From positions 1 to 34,054 of the forward strand of contig JAIPMN010001450.1 in NCBI GenBank assembly GCA_020650975.1: a stretch of 34,054 bases of DNA, written 5' to 3'. Both the position numbers and the translations under genes were made by a program. Positions 23,198-33,641 of this stretch are shown here, one piece after another (within the stretch, counting starts at the first letter, position 1; each line of letters starts with the position of its first letter). The notes under the pieces are model-generated. The model was not told the origin of the DNA. It ran no database searches and was given only the letters and a program-made list of their open reading frames with translations. The stretch is from Apostichopus californicus (lineage: Eukaryota > Echinodermata > Holothuroidea > Aspidochirotida > Stichopodidae).

Positions 23198-23203
23198 TAT
23201 AAG
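23198..23203 (+). promoter_or_regulatory. TATA-like element, candidate SHMT promoter
   Basis: TATAAG within TTTTATAAGG lies about 60 bases before an ATG (23257) and about 110 before a good splice donor (23311). Transcription starting about 30 bases downstream would give a first exon of roughly 80 bases. The placement is inferred from spacing only. Confidence 0.35.
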
Positions 23204-23256
23204 GGTACTGTACGTTGATAAACAGTCCATAGTCCAGTCCACTAGCACTGTATGTG

Positions 23257-23310
23257 ATGAACCATACAGCAGTCCCGGAGAAGAAACTTAAACTGGCACA
23301 CGTTCACGAG
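23257..23310 (+). other. Candidate first exon of SHMT with an in-frame upstream ATG
   Basis: From ATG at 23257 an open frame of 18 codons (MNHTAVPEKKLKLAHVHE) runs to a strong donor, CACGAG followed by GTAAGG at 23311. It ends in phase 0. The next plausible acceptor, a pyrimidine-rich tract ending in CAG at 26273, opens an exon whose first six bases (GCCACG) are also in frame with the SHMT ATG at 26280. Splicing these would extend SHMT by 20 residues without a stop. It could equally be a 5' UTR exon whose ATG is a minor start. The peptide is basic but not a convincing mitochondrial presequence. Confidence 0.35.
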
Positions 23311-23459
23311 GTAAGGCTAATCATTTTAACGTTTTGAGCTATTTTCGGTACCTGTCAGGTGTGAAAAAGAAGACGAACCGATCGTAGGCCCTACGCAAAT
23401 TTTACGTGTACAGTCATTGTGCAACAAAACAGTTTCCCGCCATTGATTGTTATTAAAAT

Positions 23460-23660
23460 GCCTAGGCAAGTGATGTAACTTATGCCTAGGCTTAGACTCA
23501 CTGTAGGCTACTACCAGTACAAGCCTAGGCTTAGTATTACTTGTTATAGTCTAGAGTTGTCGTTCGATCAGATCATCTGTGTTACCTCCATAATCAGATG
23601 TAGCCCAAGTAGCATCAACAGTTCGGTCTAGGCCTAACTTAGCCTAGTTCTAAGTTAGGC
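23460..23660. repeat. Cluster of CCTAGGC-type palindromic motifs
   Basis: GCCTAGGC, TAGGCCTA and partial forms such as AGCCTAG recur about ten times here, with more at 19860-19870 and 24283-24350. The motif is short and self-complementary and does not form a regular array. Confidence 0.5.
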
Positions 23661-23774
23661 AGTGGCATTGGCTGTACTATGTAGGTTGGGTGATCATATT
23701 TATGTCCAGGTACTCCGGGGACATGGTGTTGCTATAGTCTATCCCCCTGCCCCCCTGTAAATTATGGCCGTGGC

Positions 23775-24031
23775 TATTCTTACGACTAGTTGTAACAATT
23801 ATCTATAAACTATTCTTACGACAACGGCGAATTCATGCGCTGTAAAGTAAATAAAGCAACTGTGCTTGTAGTACTAGTAGGGGTAAACCTAACCCCTAAT
23901 CCTATCCCTAACCCTAACCCTAACTGGAAATAATTGTTACTCATGGTCGTAAAAATAGTACTCCTTGTTGTAAAATAGCAACTGCGCATGCGTAATCGGC
24001 AATTATTCTTACGACTCGCCGTAAGAATAGA
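23775..24031. mobile_element. MITE-like inverted-repeat element containing telomere-type repeats
   Basis: The outer ends are CTATTCTTACGAC (23775-23787) and its near complement GCCGTAAGAATAG (24019-24031). A longer inverted match pairs the left end through GTAACAATTAT (to 23804) with an inner segment at about 23929-23959. Further copies of ATTCTTACGAC occur at about 23811 and 24004. The centre holds three perfect CCCTAA hexamers (23906-23923) preceded by degenerate ones from 23886. No target duplication is obvious, so the superfamily is undetermined. Confidence 0.55.
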
Positions 24032-24337
24032 CACTTTGGTAAATTATTCAGGGCCTTTTTTCAAATACATTTGATATTCCTCTGACATTATGTAAAAACT
24101 GTGTACGCACAGTGACAGTTTTGGTCCAGGGACAGTAGTCCGACATGATATCAGGGGACTGTCCCTGGAAATCAGGGATGTCTGATCACCTTAGCCTACT
24201 ATTTTATTCAATTTGTGTAGTGAATGAAGTGCTTAAAAGTGTCGTCTTTTTCAATCGTTTTTAGATCTTTCTCAAACTAATTAGGCCAAGTCTAGGCTTA
24301 ACTGTTAGGCTAGAGTAGACCTACAAGTAGGTCTAAG

Positions 24338-24713
24338 TTAAGTTTTAGTTTAGTTTAGTAGAAAGAAAGGATCAGGAGGGACACTCAAGTCCCCATCAAG
24401 GACCCTATACTTATGGAGAGGAAACAACTGGAGACGCAAACACTCAAACCCAATTACAATGCTTAAAGTGCTTGTCCAAATCATTCTTTAACCCATTCAC
24501 ACTACTTGCAAGTACAACTTTCTCGGGCAAACCGTTCCACTAATTTACAACCCTATTAGAAAAAAAGTTATGCAGAATATTAATCCTACTTTGTGACTTT
24601 TGGAGTTTAAGACAATCACCTCTGGTACAACTTCTATTAGCAATCATGAAAAAGTCAGTGAAGGATAAATTATCAAAACCATACATAAGGAATGTTTTAA
24701 GACTCATTCTTGA
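24338..24713 (-). mobile_element. 3' tail of a CR1/L2-like non-LTR retrotransposon, broken copy
   Basis: Read on the minus strand, this matches the plus-strand copy at 30601-31082: [30 protein letters not shown] and [16 protein letters not shown] are all recognisable. The 3' UTR (TCAGGAGGGACACTCAAGTCC on the plus strand) and the terminal AAACT repeats also match. An in-frame stop precedes WNGLP, so the copy is dead. It is 5'-truncated, as is usual for LINE insertions. Confidence 0.88.
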
Positions 24714-25404
24714 CACTTTGTTTGTTTAGCATATATTGTCTAAACTCTTATTCTTGGTTACCTGTCATGAACCAAATTGCTGAGGAAGTGTTTCTGGGGA
24801 GGAATGATGAAAAAGGCATAGGATCACTGTACATTATACAATATCACTGTATGAATACAGTATTGTTCAAGGGATAGTATAGCACTGGTTTTAATGTTGC
24901 AAAGCATACATGCAATGATCCATATATACGGGAAAAGCTGCAACTTCCAGCTCTGCTATACATGTACTGTATGTAAGAAAATTCTATAACATGTTCATTT
25001 CAGCATTTGTATAGCATTTTTATCGATACTTAATTTTATTTTTTGTAGCATTTGCTATTAAAATTTGATGAATTATTCTCTGCCCATTAACATCATTGCA
25101 GAGGTAGGTACACAGCATGTACAGTACATTGTACCTGATATGTTTTCATCAACTGTACGTATGGGTTGGAAAACCTCAAGATCCATCCGAACCAGGTTCG
25201 TTGGAAAGTTACAGTTCTCGCTGCAAGCAAAACATACAAAATAGAAAAAAATGCTGAGAGGTGTTAGTTTGTAAACAGAAATCATTGGTAGAGTGTACAG
25301 TAGGACTGATTCAAGTTACATTTGTGTGTTAGGAGTGTTTGTTCTGCCACTTTTTGAACCATAGCAGGAAAAATTTTAAGTTACAAAACTAAACCAATTG
25401 CAAA

Positions 25405-25530
25405 TTGGTATTCGTGGTGTGTCATCCTCTGGAATTCACTCCCAAGCAAGATACAAAATCTTTGCATCAGTTTAAAATATCACTGAGACGCCACCACACT
25501 CAAACTTCACCAGTCAACGTCATGTAATTC
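25405..25530 (+). mobile_element. Relic of a second LINE reverse-transcriptase C-terminus
   Basis: One frame reads LWNSLPSKIQNL and, after a frameshift, the adjacent frame reads SLHQFKISLRRHHTQ. Together these resemble the WNSLP...SL.QFK..L+.H ending of CR1/L2-type retrotransposon polyproteins. The AAACTAAACTAAGCTAAACTAA tail at 26030-26051 might be its 3' terminus, but the 500 bases between are not recognisable. Confidence 0.45.
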
Positions 25531-25811
25531 TCCTTTAAATGTAGCCATTCCTGCCTCCACATCTTTTTTCTTAAAAATAAATAGTACTACTGTACACATA
25601 TATATTAGTACATGTATTAGTTCATGTATGTGTGTAATTGTGTTTATATGTTTAATACACATATCATGTGTATACAAATGTTTACAAGTGATAATATATG
25701 TGCATTAGTGGTGATAACCATATCATTGTAAATTTATGTATGTCAAGGAAGTCAGAATTGGCATTTACTGTAGTTAGGTTTAACTTGTTCCACAATCTTT
25801 TTGTATATTTC

Positions 25812-25840
25812 TGGGGGGAGGGGGGGAGGGGGGGGGAGGG
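25812..25840 (+). repeat. G-tract with four or more G runs
   Basis: Runs of six to eight G separated by single A residues fit a G-quadruplex pattern. It lies about 450 bases before the first certain SHMT coding exon, in the sense strand, probably within intron 1. Confidence 0.6.
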
Positions 25841-26279
25841 ACCAGACTAGGAACGCCAATGCTATATTCTGGTTCCTCTACCATCATATTATCTGTTTTG
25901 TTAATCCTTCATCAGCATCAGTCTTGAGCAAACGATCCAAACCATGTCTAATCTAAGAACACATGTAAAATCGTAATGAAATATCAATTTTGTGTATGTT
26001 GTGAAATGGTAGAAAATAGAAATACAGTAAATAAACTAAACTAAGCTAAACTAAATTACTTGATAATTGGCTGTCCTTTGGCATCACAGACCTAAATGTG
26101 ACTTAAATTACTGTATGTCACAACAGCCATATTATACCTACTACTTATAGAATGAACAATTAATGCTAGTCTGTAAAATTGACTGTGTTATACTTAAACA
26201 GAACAGTGCCATCCATGACACAGTCTACCTTCCTACATGTACTGTTCACGTACATCTCTTTCTTCTTCATCAGGCCACG

Positions 26280-29200
26280 ATGTCGTCCAATGGCAAGTCA
26301 AATGGAGAGAAGGATGTTTGGTTCGGAGACCAACCTTTGGAGCAAAACGATCCGGTGATCTTTGACTTGATCCGTAAAGAAAAACAGAGACAGGTCAATG
26401 GTTTAGAACTCATTGCCTCAGAGAACTTCACCAGCCGAGCTGTGCTGGAGGCTCTTGGTTCATGCATGCAGAATAAGTACTGCGAGGGATACCCTGGAAA
26501 CAGGTACCTTCAAGAGTGGTTTTCTTTTTTCCAACAAAAATGGGGGTGGGGGGGGGGGAGTTAAACTCACCTTTTCACTGATCAATGTTTATCAGTCGCA
26601 GTTGATGTTGTTGGCAGTATTGAATACGTCATAAATAAAAATTACCAGAGATCCAGCTCTTAGTTCGTTGACTTAAGTGTTTTTGTTTACAAAGACTGTC
26701 AAAAGCTACTGTAGTACTGTCTTCCAAAGTTTAAAAGAACCAAGCAGGATGTTTTGCATTGCTTCTCCTGTAGAGAACTTGGGTTATCTTGATCTTCCAA
26801 GCTCAAAGCCTGACTTCAATTGTGATCTTATGCCTCCGATGCCATGCCCTTCACCCCACAACCACCCCTTCCCCATGACAGGATCAAGATGTTGAGACAT
26901 ACCCAAAGGACAGAATCGTTTTCACTGGGGAGTAGTCATGATTGTAGGATTTGAATCGTGATCCAATGTTGTATTCCGCTAGTTTAAAAACACTAACCAG
27001 TGATGTACTCTACAAGAGAGATGGCATCAATTACCTGATATTCTCTACCACACACTGTAGTGTACAGTACTGCTACAGTACATTCTGTGTTCAGAATATG
27101 CTTATTTGATACCAGCATGTACAGTACTATTATGATTGCTTTGCCTTTTGCTTTCAAAGCAGAAAAAGTGACTTTTGTCTGGAGTTGTTTGATACCTACA
27201 GTAGAATAGATCTTTCTATTACTGTACTGTCTGTGTGCGTTCCTACCAGTGACATTTATAATGAACACTTTGTATGGAAAATGTTTAGTGGCTTGAAACT
27301 CTTAAAAGCAGATCTGGTCTAGTTCAGAGAAATGCTATTTATAGCAAATTTATAGATCGATCAGTCAAAAGTAAGAGGCACTGTACATCACTGTCACATG
27401 TTAAGCACAGTAGCAATATGTATTTTAAATTGAATATGAGAGTCAGTACATGTAGTTCTTTATATGTGTATAATATCCTGTAATGCATGTTTGAAGGAGT
27501 GTGTAGGAATTTAGGAGATCTACTAAATTTAGCGTTCATATTTTGTGTACTGTACAGTAGCAGTATTGAATGCTTTGAATTATCTCTCTTCCAAAATCAT
27601 ATGGTTGCTGTGTACAAAACCCACTATAACTTTTGGCATTTGTACAGCTGTTTGCCCATATTATGCTCTGTTTTGCTATGCGATAACATGTTCCCTGCTC
27701 ACATTATGCACTATCCCTTTTGATATCTGTAGTGGCCATCCCCAAGAGTCAATTTCTTGTGACTGCGACCTTTCATCGTCACAGTTTAGACTGCAAATGT
27801 CCCAACTTCACCTCAGTCAGTTTGTGTATGATTTTAAGTACTGGTTCCCACGATCGTTACTGTATGTTTTTTTGTATTGTATATGTTGTAGGCAGATAAT
27901 ATATAAAAAGGAAACATTACCATGTTTGTATACTTAATACATGGATTAAAGAGAGTTGACGTCCATTATCAAAGCTTTTTTTCATACTGGCCAACAAGTC
28001 CGAAGGGTGGGGGTCTTTTGAATTGTGGCCATGTCCATTGCTGTTTATCCTAATCTATGTACATTTTGTTATAATACCTGGTAAGCTTTAAGCAGGAATG
28101 TAGGCTTGGTTCATTCTTGGATGCATACAATACAATGATGATATCAGATATGAGCATATTCGGTATTAAACACACTGTACTTACAGTTACAGGTGTAAAA
28201 TTAGTTATGTTATGTTGAAAGCCATTAAGAAGAAAAAAGTAAACCGCCGTCTAGGTTGTATTTTTTTGTTCAAATTTTAGGTGAAGTTAGCCTTTAAACA
28301 TCTCAAGTTTATAAATTAAAGTAGCTGGACTTTGTAGCCTAACACACAGGACAATTGGGTCAGTTCCTCAGATGCAACACAAAACTAAATTTAGGAAACC
28401 GAAATGGCTTGACTGTACAACCTGAAATAATTTTTTTTTTATGGACAAAAAATGGCGTTGAAAGTCATCCAATTGTGCCGGATTATCAATTACCTGACAT
28501 GTTGTATCCTGCAGATACTATGGAGGTACCGAGTACTATGACGAACTGGAAATCATCTGCCAACAGAGGGCGCTAGAGGTTTACAGACTCGATCCAGAGA
28601 AATGGGGCGTCAACGTCCAACCCTACTCCGGTTCCCCGGCGAATTTTGCAGTCTACACAGGAGTGGTCGGCCCACACGGCAGGATAATGGGTCTGGACTT
28701 ACCGGACGGCGGTCATCTCACCCACGGTTTCATGACCAGCAAGAAAAAGATCTCGGCAACATCGATATTCTTTGAATCAATGCCTTACAAAGTAGATCCA
28801 GTGTCCGGACTGATTGATTACGATAAATTAGCAGAGACGGCAAGACTGTTTCATCCCAAGTTGGTCATAGCAGGTTAGAAAAAAGATTTATTTTTTTATC
28901 AATTCATAGTAACTTCCACATGTCAAGCTTCTTTCCATCTGTGTTTGTTTGTTCTTCTTGGAGGGGGGAGGGTAAGGGGTTTCATTTCCAATCAAACTGA
29001 AGTAAGTCATCTGGGTTATAGGATGAAAGTTAAATGACATGTCTAAAAACCTTTCTTAATTAAAGGAATTACAGATGTTTTGAAGCAAGATAAAAAAAAA
29101 AAATCATGCACAGAAAATTAGACTGGAAAATTATAAAGCAAATTTTGGAAGATTGAAGATTTCTCTAGAAAGTCGGGATACACAAAATCCTGTTTTACAC

Positions 29201-32200
29201 CACTTGGGGTTTGTAGGGGCTGTAGCCTACTGTATGCCTGCAAGAATTTAATGGAAAATCTACGTAGCCTTCGTTACCTGGAGAGAAGAACAGCTCTGGT
29301 AGCCCTCGTTTTAGAACGATGCCTGTGTCATACTTGATGCACTCTGGAGTATTAATATCCAGTTGAGTATCAGAGGAATGCAACCAGCTACTACAAATTT
29401 ATTCTCACTTCACCAGGTATCAGCTGTTACTCCAGAAATTTAGATTACAAACGTTTCCGAGAAATTTGCGACGAACACGATGCATTCCTGATGGCTGACA
29501 TGGCCCACGTTAGTGGCCTGGTGGCAGCTGATGTGGTAGCCAACCCCTTTGAACTCTGTGACATCGTTACCAGTACGACTCACAAGTCACTCCGGGGACC
29601 CAGAGCTGGCATGATATTTTATAGGAAGGGTAAGGTTAGAGAGGATGCAAACTTCACACAAGTTTTATTGCTTCTCCTAATGTAACATTCTTTATCCAAG
29701 AGTATGAGGAATTAAATGAAACCCTGGATTTGTAATATGAAATACCAGGAGATGGGATGGCTGAACTTATTGCACCAAAAAGTAAGATCCAGTTCGCTAT
29801 GTAGACTATTTGTAGTACAATACTGGTGACTTGTACTGTAGTGTTACAGGATAGGCTTATTGAGTTTCAAAGAAAACGGTATTCACAGACTATCGCAGAA
29901 TTGACGGAAAAGGTTAAAGCTTAATCAAGCAACAAAACCACTATTGCGATAACTTGACTTTTTTGTCTCTGGAACTTATGAACATCAATTGAAGGTACTG
30001 CTTTCTTGGCGATCTATTTGACCCTAAGTAACGTCAGTCGTAGCACAAATCTACCAAATACGACACAAACTTGATGATGGACAGACCAGTTTTGATTGGA
30101 CTGGGCTGAATGGATGTCAGATTTGAGGACTAGAATCGATTCTCGCAAGATTCTCGTTCGGTGGCTTGCAAACAAAAGGTGTTAATTATAATGTTGCTCG
30201 GTTTCCTTCTAGTTTCCAAACTTTCCTTAATAAATGCTGTCTTTCTAACTTTTGATTCTCAGGTGTGAGGAAAGTACTAAAGAATGGGAAGGAAGAGATG
30301 TATGAGCTGGAGCGTGCCATCAACGATGCAGTATTCCCCGGTCTCCAAGGAGGTCCTCATATGCATGCTGTCGCAGGTACGCTTAACCGCTTGTCTCTGT
30401 TTGAGAAGAGTGTTCCTAAGGACTTGAGAATTTTGGAATAGAATTATTATAATTTTTTTTTTTTTTTTTTTTAATATGATATTGAAATTTTTTCCAGTTA
30501 ACCAAGCATGGCAAAGATTTTTGAAAGGGTGGCAGAGTATATTAGAAGTAGTAAGCCAGTTCTCATGGATGTTTAGATGTAATGAAATTCAGCCATACAT
30601 ATACAATACTTGAAAAGGTCCAGAGGAGGGCTACTAGGATGATTAGTTCCTTAAAGAGGGTTCCGTATTATAGGCGGTTACAACTGTTGAATCTCACCAC
30701 ACTGGAGCTTAGGAGGTTACGTGGGGACTTGATCCAGGTTTTCAAGATTGTGTATGGTTTCGACAATTTATCCTTTACCGACTTTTTCTTGTTTGCTAAC
30801 AGTAGTTGTACTAGAGGTCATTGTCTTAAACTCCAAAAGTCGCATAGTAGGATTAATATTCGGCATAACTTTTTTTCTAATAGGGTTGTGAATGAGTGGA
30901 ATGGTTTGCCTGAGAAAGTTGTACTTGCAAGTAGTGTCAATGGGTTTAGGAATGCTTTGGACAAGCACTTTAAGCATTGTAATCGGGTCTGAGTGTCTTC
31001 AGTTTTTTTTCTCTCTGTATAGGGTCCTTGATGGGGCCTTAAGTGTCCCTCCTGATCCTTTTTTCTACTAAACTAAACTAACAGTGTTTCTTAACCTATT
31101 CCACTTCTCCCACCCACTCAACAATTGGAAAAGAACTTCCGTAATACCATTTAACAGCTGTGGATGACTGCTCAGTGCTTTAGGTGTGAGGCCCAAGGCT
31201 CTGCCAAGCCCCCTATAAGCCAATACATGTAGGGCCCAGAGACTGCTTAAAATGTTGCACTTCAGACCCTGGGTTTTACATAACATTGGACCCGGTATAA
31301 CATACCTACTTTCATGTTTTATCTGTGAGAGACCCTCGTTAGTTGGGGATGTTGGTACCTCCTCTGCTACGCTAGCCAGATTTTGGTTCAATTGTAATAC
31401 TTAAACAGAGCTTTTAAGTTGCTAGTAAACATTAAAGGGCTTTGTTGCATCATTAGGTATGGATATGGCCTTTTTAAGTGCATATTTTAGCTTTCGACAG
31501 ATTCAGTGGATGGTCACCCATCATGGTCCTATTTTCTCTCCTTCTTCAGGTTTGGCAGTAGCTCTGAAGCAGGCCCTTCAACCAGAATTCAAAGACTACG
31601 GTAATAAAGTTGTCGCCAATGCTCGTGCCATGTCCAAAGCTTTCGTAGAAAAAGGTTATTCCATAGCCACAGGTCAGTTTGATATGAAGTGCTCCAAAAA
31701 TGACACAAGTGTTCACATGTAATATAATGTTGGACAAAATGGACAGTCCGTTTACAACGCTGTACAATATTATGTAGAAAATGGAATGTCACTAAAATTT
31801 CAATGGAAGGAAATCTACTTGAAACCTATGTTCATTTTAAACATTTGAAAGACCATGTCAGTTGGTAAAATAATTGATTGGTTCTGCATAAAATCAAACC
31901 CATGATTCCTAGACAGTGAGGATCATGGTACCAAGTCACTCCCCTCATCAACCCCTATGATCTACTTGCTTGGTACCTCTGCAACATGGTCAATTTGAGC
32001 TGAGCTATATAAAGTTTGATAAGGTCAATATCAGTGATTTTGAAGTAAATTTGACCAAAGTTTGTTGTATAGATTCAGTCAGTCATGGCTACAACACATC
32101 ATGTCCTTTGCTTAAAAGTGATGAGTCAGCATTCACAAAGTTGACGCTACTGACAGAAGTAGATTCTTGCTCAGCTTGTCTGATGATCTGCCAGGTTACA

Positions 32201-33513
32201 AACTTCTTCAGTTCTGCTGTTTTTGTTCTTTTAACACAGGTGGCACTGACACTCACTTACTTCTACTTGACCTTCGACCTCTCGGCTTGGACGGTGCCAG
32301 GGGGGAGAAGGTTTTGGAAGCTGCGTCCATTGTTTGTAATAAGAACACTTGCCCGGGAGACAAAAGCGCTTTTAAACCAGGCGGCCTTAGGTTTGGGACA
32401 CCAGCACTTACTTCCAGAAACTTGACAGAGAGCGACTTTGTGAAGGTTGTTGAATTCATTCATAGAGGTAAGTTATCTGTGTTTGTATGTTGTAGGTTTA
32501 GTGTGCTTTTTGTCAGTTCCTGTCTACATGTACATTAGTCACCCCTTTGAAAGTTTGCTGTAAATTACATGGTTAACCTAACCATCGTTAATTTTAGTGA
32601 GAAACCGTTAGGATTTGTCGTGTCTCAGCTGCAGTTAATAGAATTGCTGCTTATAAGTTTCGACCAACGAGTGAACGCGCAAAATGTGATAGCCAGTAGA
32701 AGTGAATGGCACCTTATGCTCTATTAGTTACTTGACTTTTTTCTTACATTCCAAATTATGATTTTGCCAGTTTTCTAGTGGTACATTAAAGAGAAATCAA
32801 TAAATGCAGCTCTGTTATTTATTTGAGGTAATCACAACTAGATTGCATGAACCTAAGCTGTTGTGTCAGGTTTGGGTGAGTTCCACCAAAGTTAGCACCT
32901 CACATGTAATATATTTTCTGTGAATATATTGGGCCTCGTTGGTAATCTTTGGCTCTGAGGATAGCATCCATAAAATACAGTTTGTAGTTGTATTCATTTC
33001 CCATGTGGTGATAACAGTTTATAATACTCTGGTTTTATTAAAAAAGACACTTGCTCTGTTACCAAGGTAACGAAGAGCATGATCTGTAGACGTACATTAA
33101 TAATGTGCATATCTTGACCTCAGCAGAAGTTGGTCAATAAGTTTGTGAAGTATTGTCAATACAAGGCTTTTGCCATGTGATGAACACAACTGAGAAAAAA
33201 GAAAAATTGGTGATTTAATACAGATGAAAACTCTGAAACAACCCCCTCCTCCTCCTACCCCCCCCCCCCTGGTAACCCTCAAGTTAAGTACCTTGTCACA
33301 CTGGTTCATTCCCTTTATTCTTCTTGTTTCCCTTTCTTCCTGATAGCCCTAGAAATCACGAAAGAGCTGAAAGCACTGTCAGGGCCTACTCTGAAGGAGT
33401 TTAAGGCTGCCGTGAAAACCAACGCAGAGATACAACCAAAGCTTACAGCTCTCCGAGAAGAAGTTGAAAACTTCGCCAAGCAGTTTCCTCTTCCTGGGTT
33501 GGATACTATGTAA
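26280..33513 (+). CDS. SHMT1: Serine hydroxymethyltransferase, cytosolic type
   Basis: Seven exons join in frame: 26280-26503, 28515-28873, 29417-29629, 30263-30376, 31550-31672, 32240-32467 and 33347-33513 (TAA), giving 475 residues (human SHMT1 483). The enzyme is PLP-dependent and interconverts serine plus tetrahydrofolate with glycine plus 5,10-methylene-tetrahydrofolate, feeding one-carbon units to nucleotide and methionine synthesis. Visible landmarks are [34 protein letters not shown], the PLP ring-contacting ADMAHVSG (Asp222, His225), the Schiff-base lysine in [14 protein letters not shown] (Lys251), [33 protein letters not shown] and the terminal FPLPGL. No key residue is missing. 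All introns after exon 1 interrupt at phase 1, exon 1 ends in phase 2. The ATG at 26280 follows an acceptor by six bases, so at least one upstream exon exists. No mitochondrial leader is visible in these exons. Confidence 0.97.
26504..28514. other. SHMT intron after the first certain coding exon
   Basis: About 2 kb of AT-rich intron. It has many GTACAGTAC/TACTGTA motifs (27050-27260, 27540-27560) and short open frames such as 27545-27937 that lack protein character. No other gene or recognisable transposon is seen. Confidence 0.7.
30601..31082 (+). mobile_element. 3' tail of a CR1/L2-like non-LTR retrotransposon in an SHMT intron
   Basis: A frame ending at 30992 encodes the C-terminus of the ORF2 polyprotein. 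It reads [61 protein letters not shown] and [13 protein letters not shown], a pattern common to CR1/L2-type reverse transcriptases. It is intact as far as it goes but starts in the middle of the polyprotein, with no endonuclease or reverse-transcriptase core, so it is a 5'-truncated insertion. A short 3' UTR follows, ending in TACTAAACTAAACTAAC at about 31065-31081. It lies in the sense orientation of SHMT, between its fourth and fifth coding exons. Confidence 0.9.
32468..33346. other. Last SHMT intron
   Basis: No gene is seen. It contains a poly-C run (33260-33269) and a pyrimidine-rich tract before the acceptor TGATAG. Confidence 0.8.
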
Positions 33514-33635
33514 ATAATGTTGGATACAGGCCAAGACATGATTACAGAAGTCGTGAAACAATTGCCCGGAACATGTAATTTTGAGTGAGGCTAAGAATTG
33601 AAAAGATCAGAGTGGACCTAAGAATGTTCCGCAGC

Positions 33636-33641
33636 AATAAA
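33636..33641 (+). terminator. Candidate poly(A) signal of SHMT
   Basis: AATAAA lies 123 bases after the stop codon and is followed by a G/T-rich stretch (GTGTACGGTGGGG). ATTAAA at 33923-33928 is a second candidate giving a longer 3' UTR. Confidence 0.5.

Larger units (their letters stand above)
23311..26273. other. Probable first intron of SHMT, rich in repeats
   Basis: If the first exon is right, this 2.96 kb intron holds the inverted-repeat element at 23775-24031, a minus-strand LINE tail at 24338-24713, a plus-strand LINE relic near 25405-25530, and a G-tract at 25812-25840. No conserved coding exon is visible inside it. Confidence 0.4.

Noticed and set aside
26163..26279. In-frame extension of SHMT upstream of 26280 as a leader peptide
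   Set aside because: The stretch just before 26274 is a polypyrimidine tract ending in CAG, so it is intron. The peptide also lacks leader character.
30768..30977. 69-codon minus-strand frame
   Set aside because: Antisense shadow of the LINE polyprotein tail at 30601-30992.
31970..32425. 151-codon plus-strand frame
   Set aside because: It overlaps the certain SHMT exon 32240-32467 in a different frame and otherwise lies in intron.
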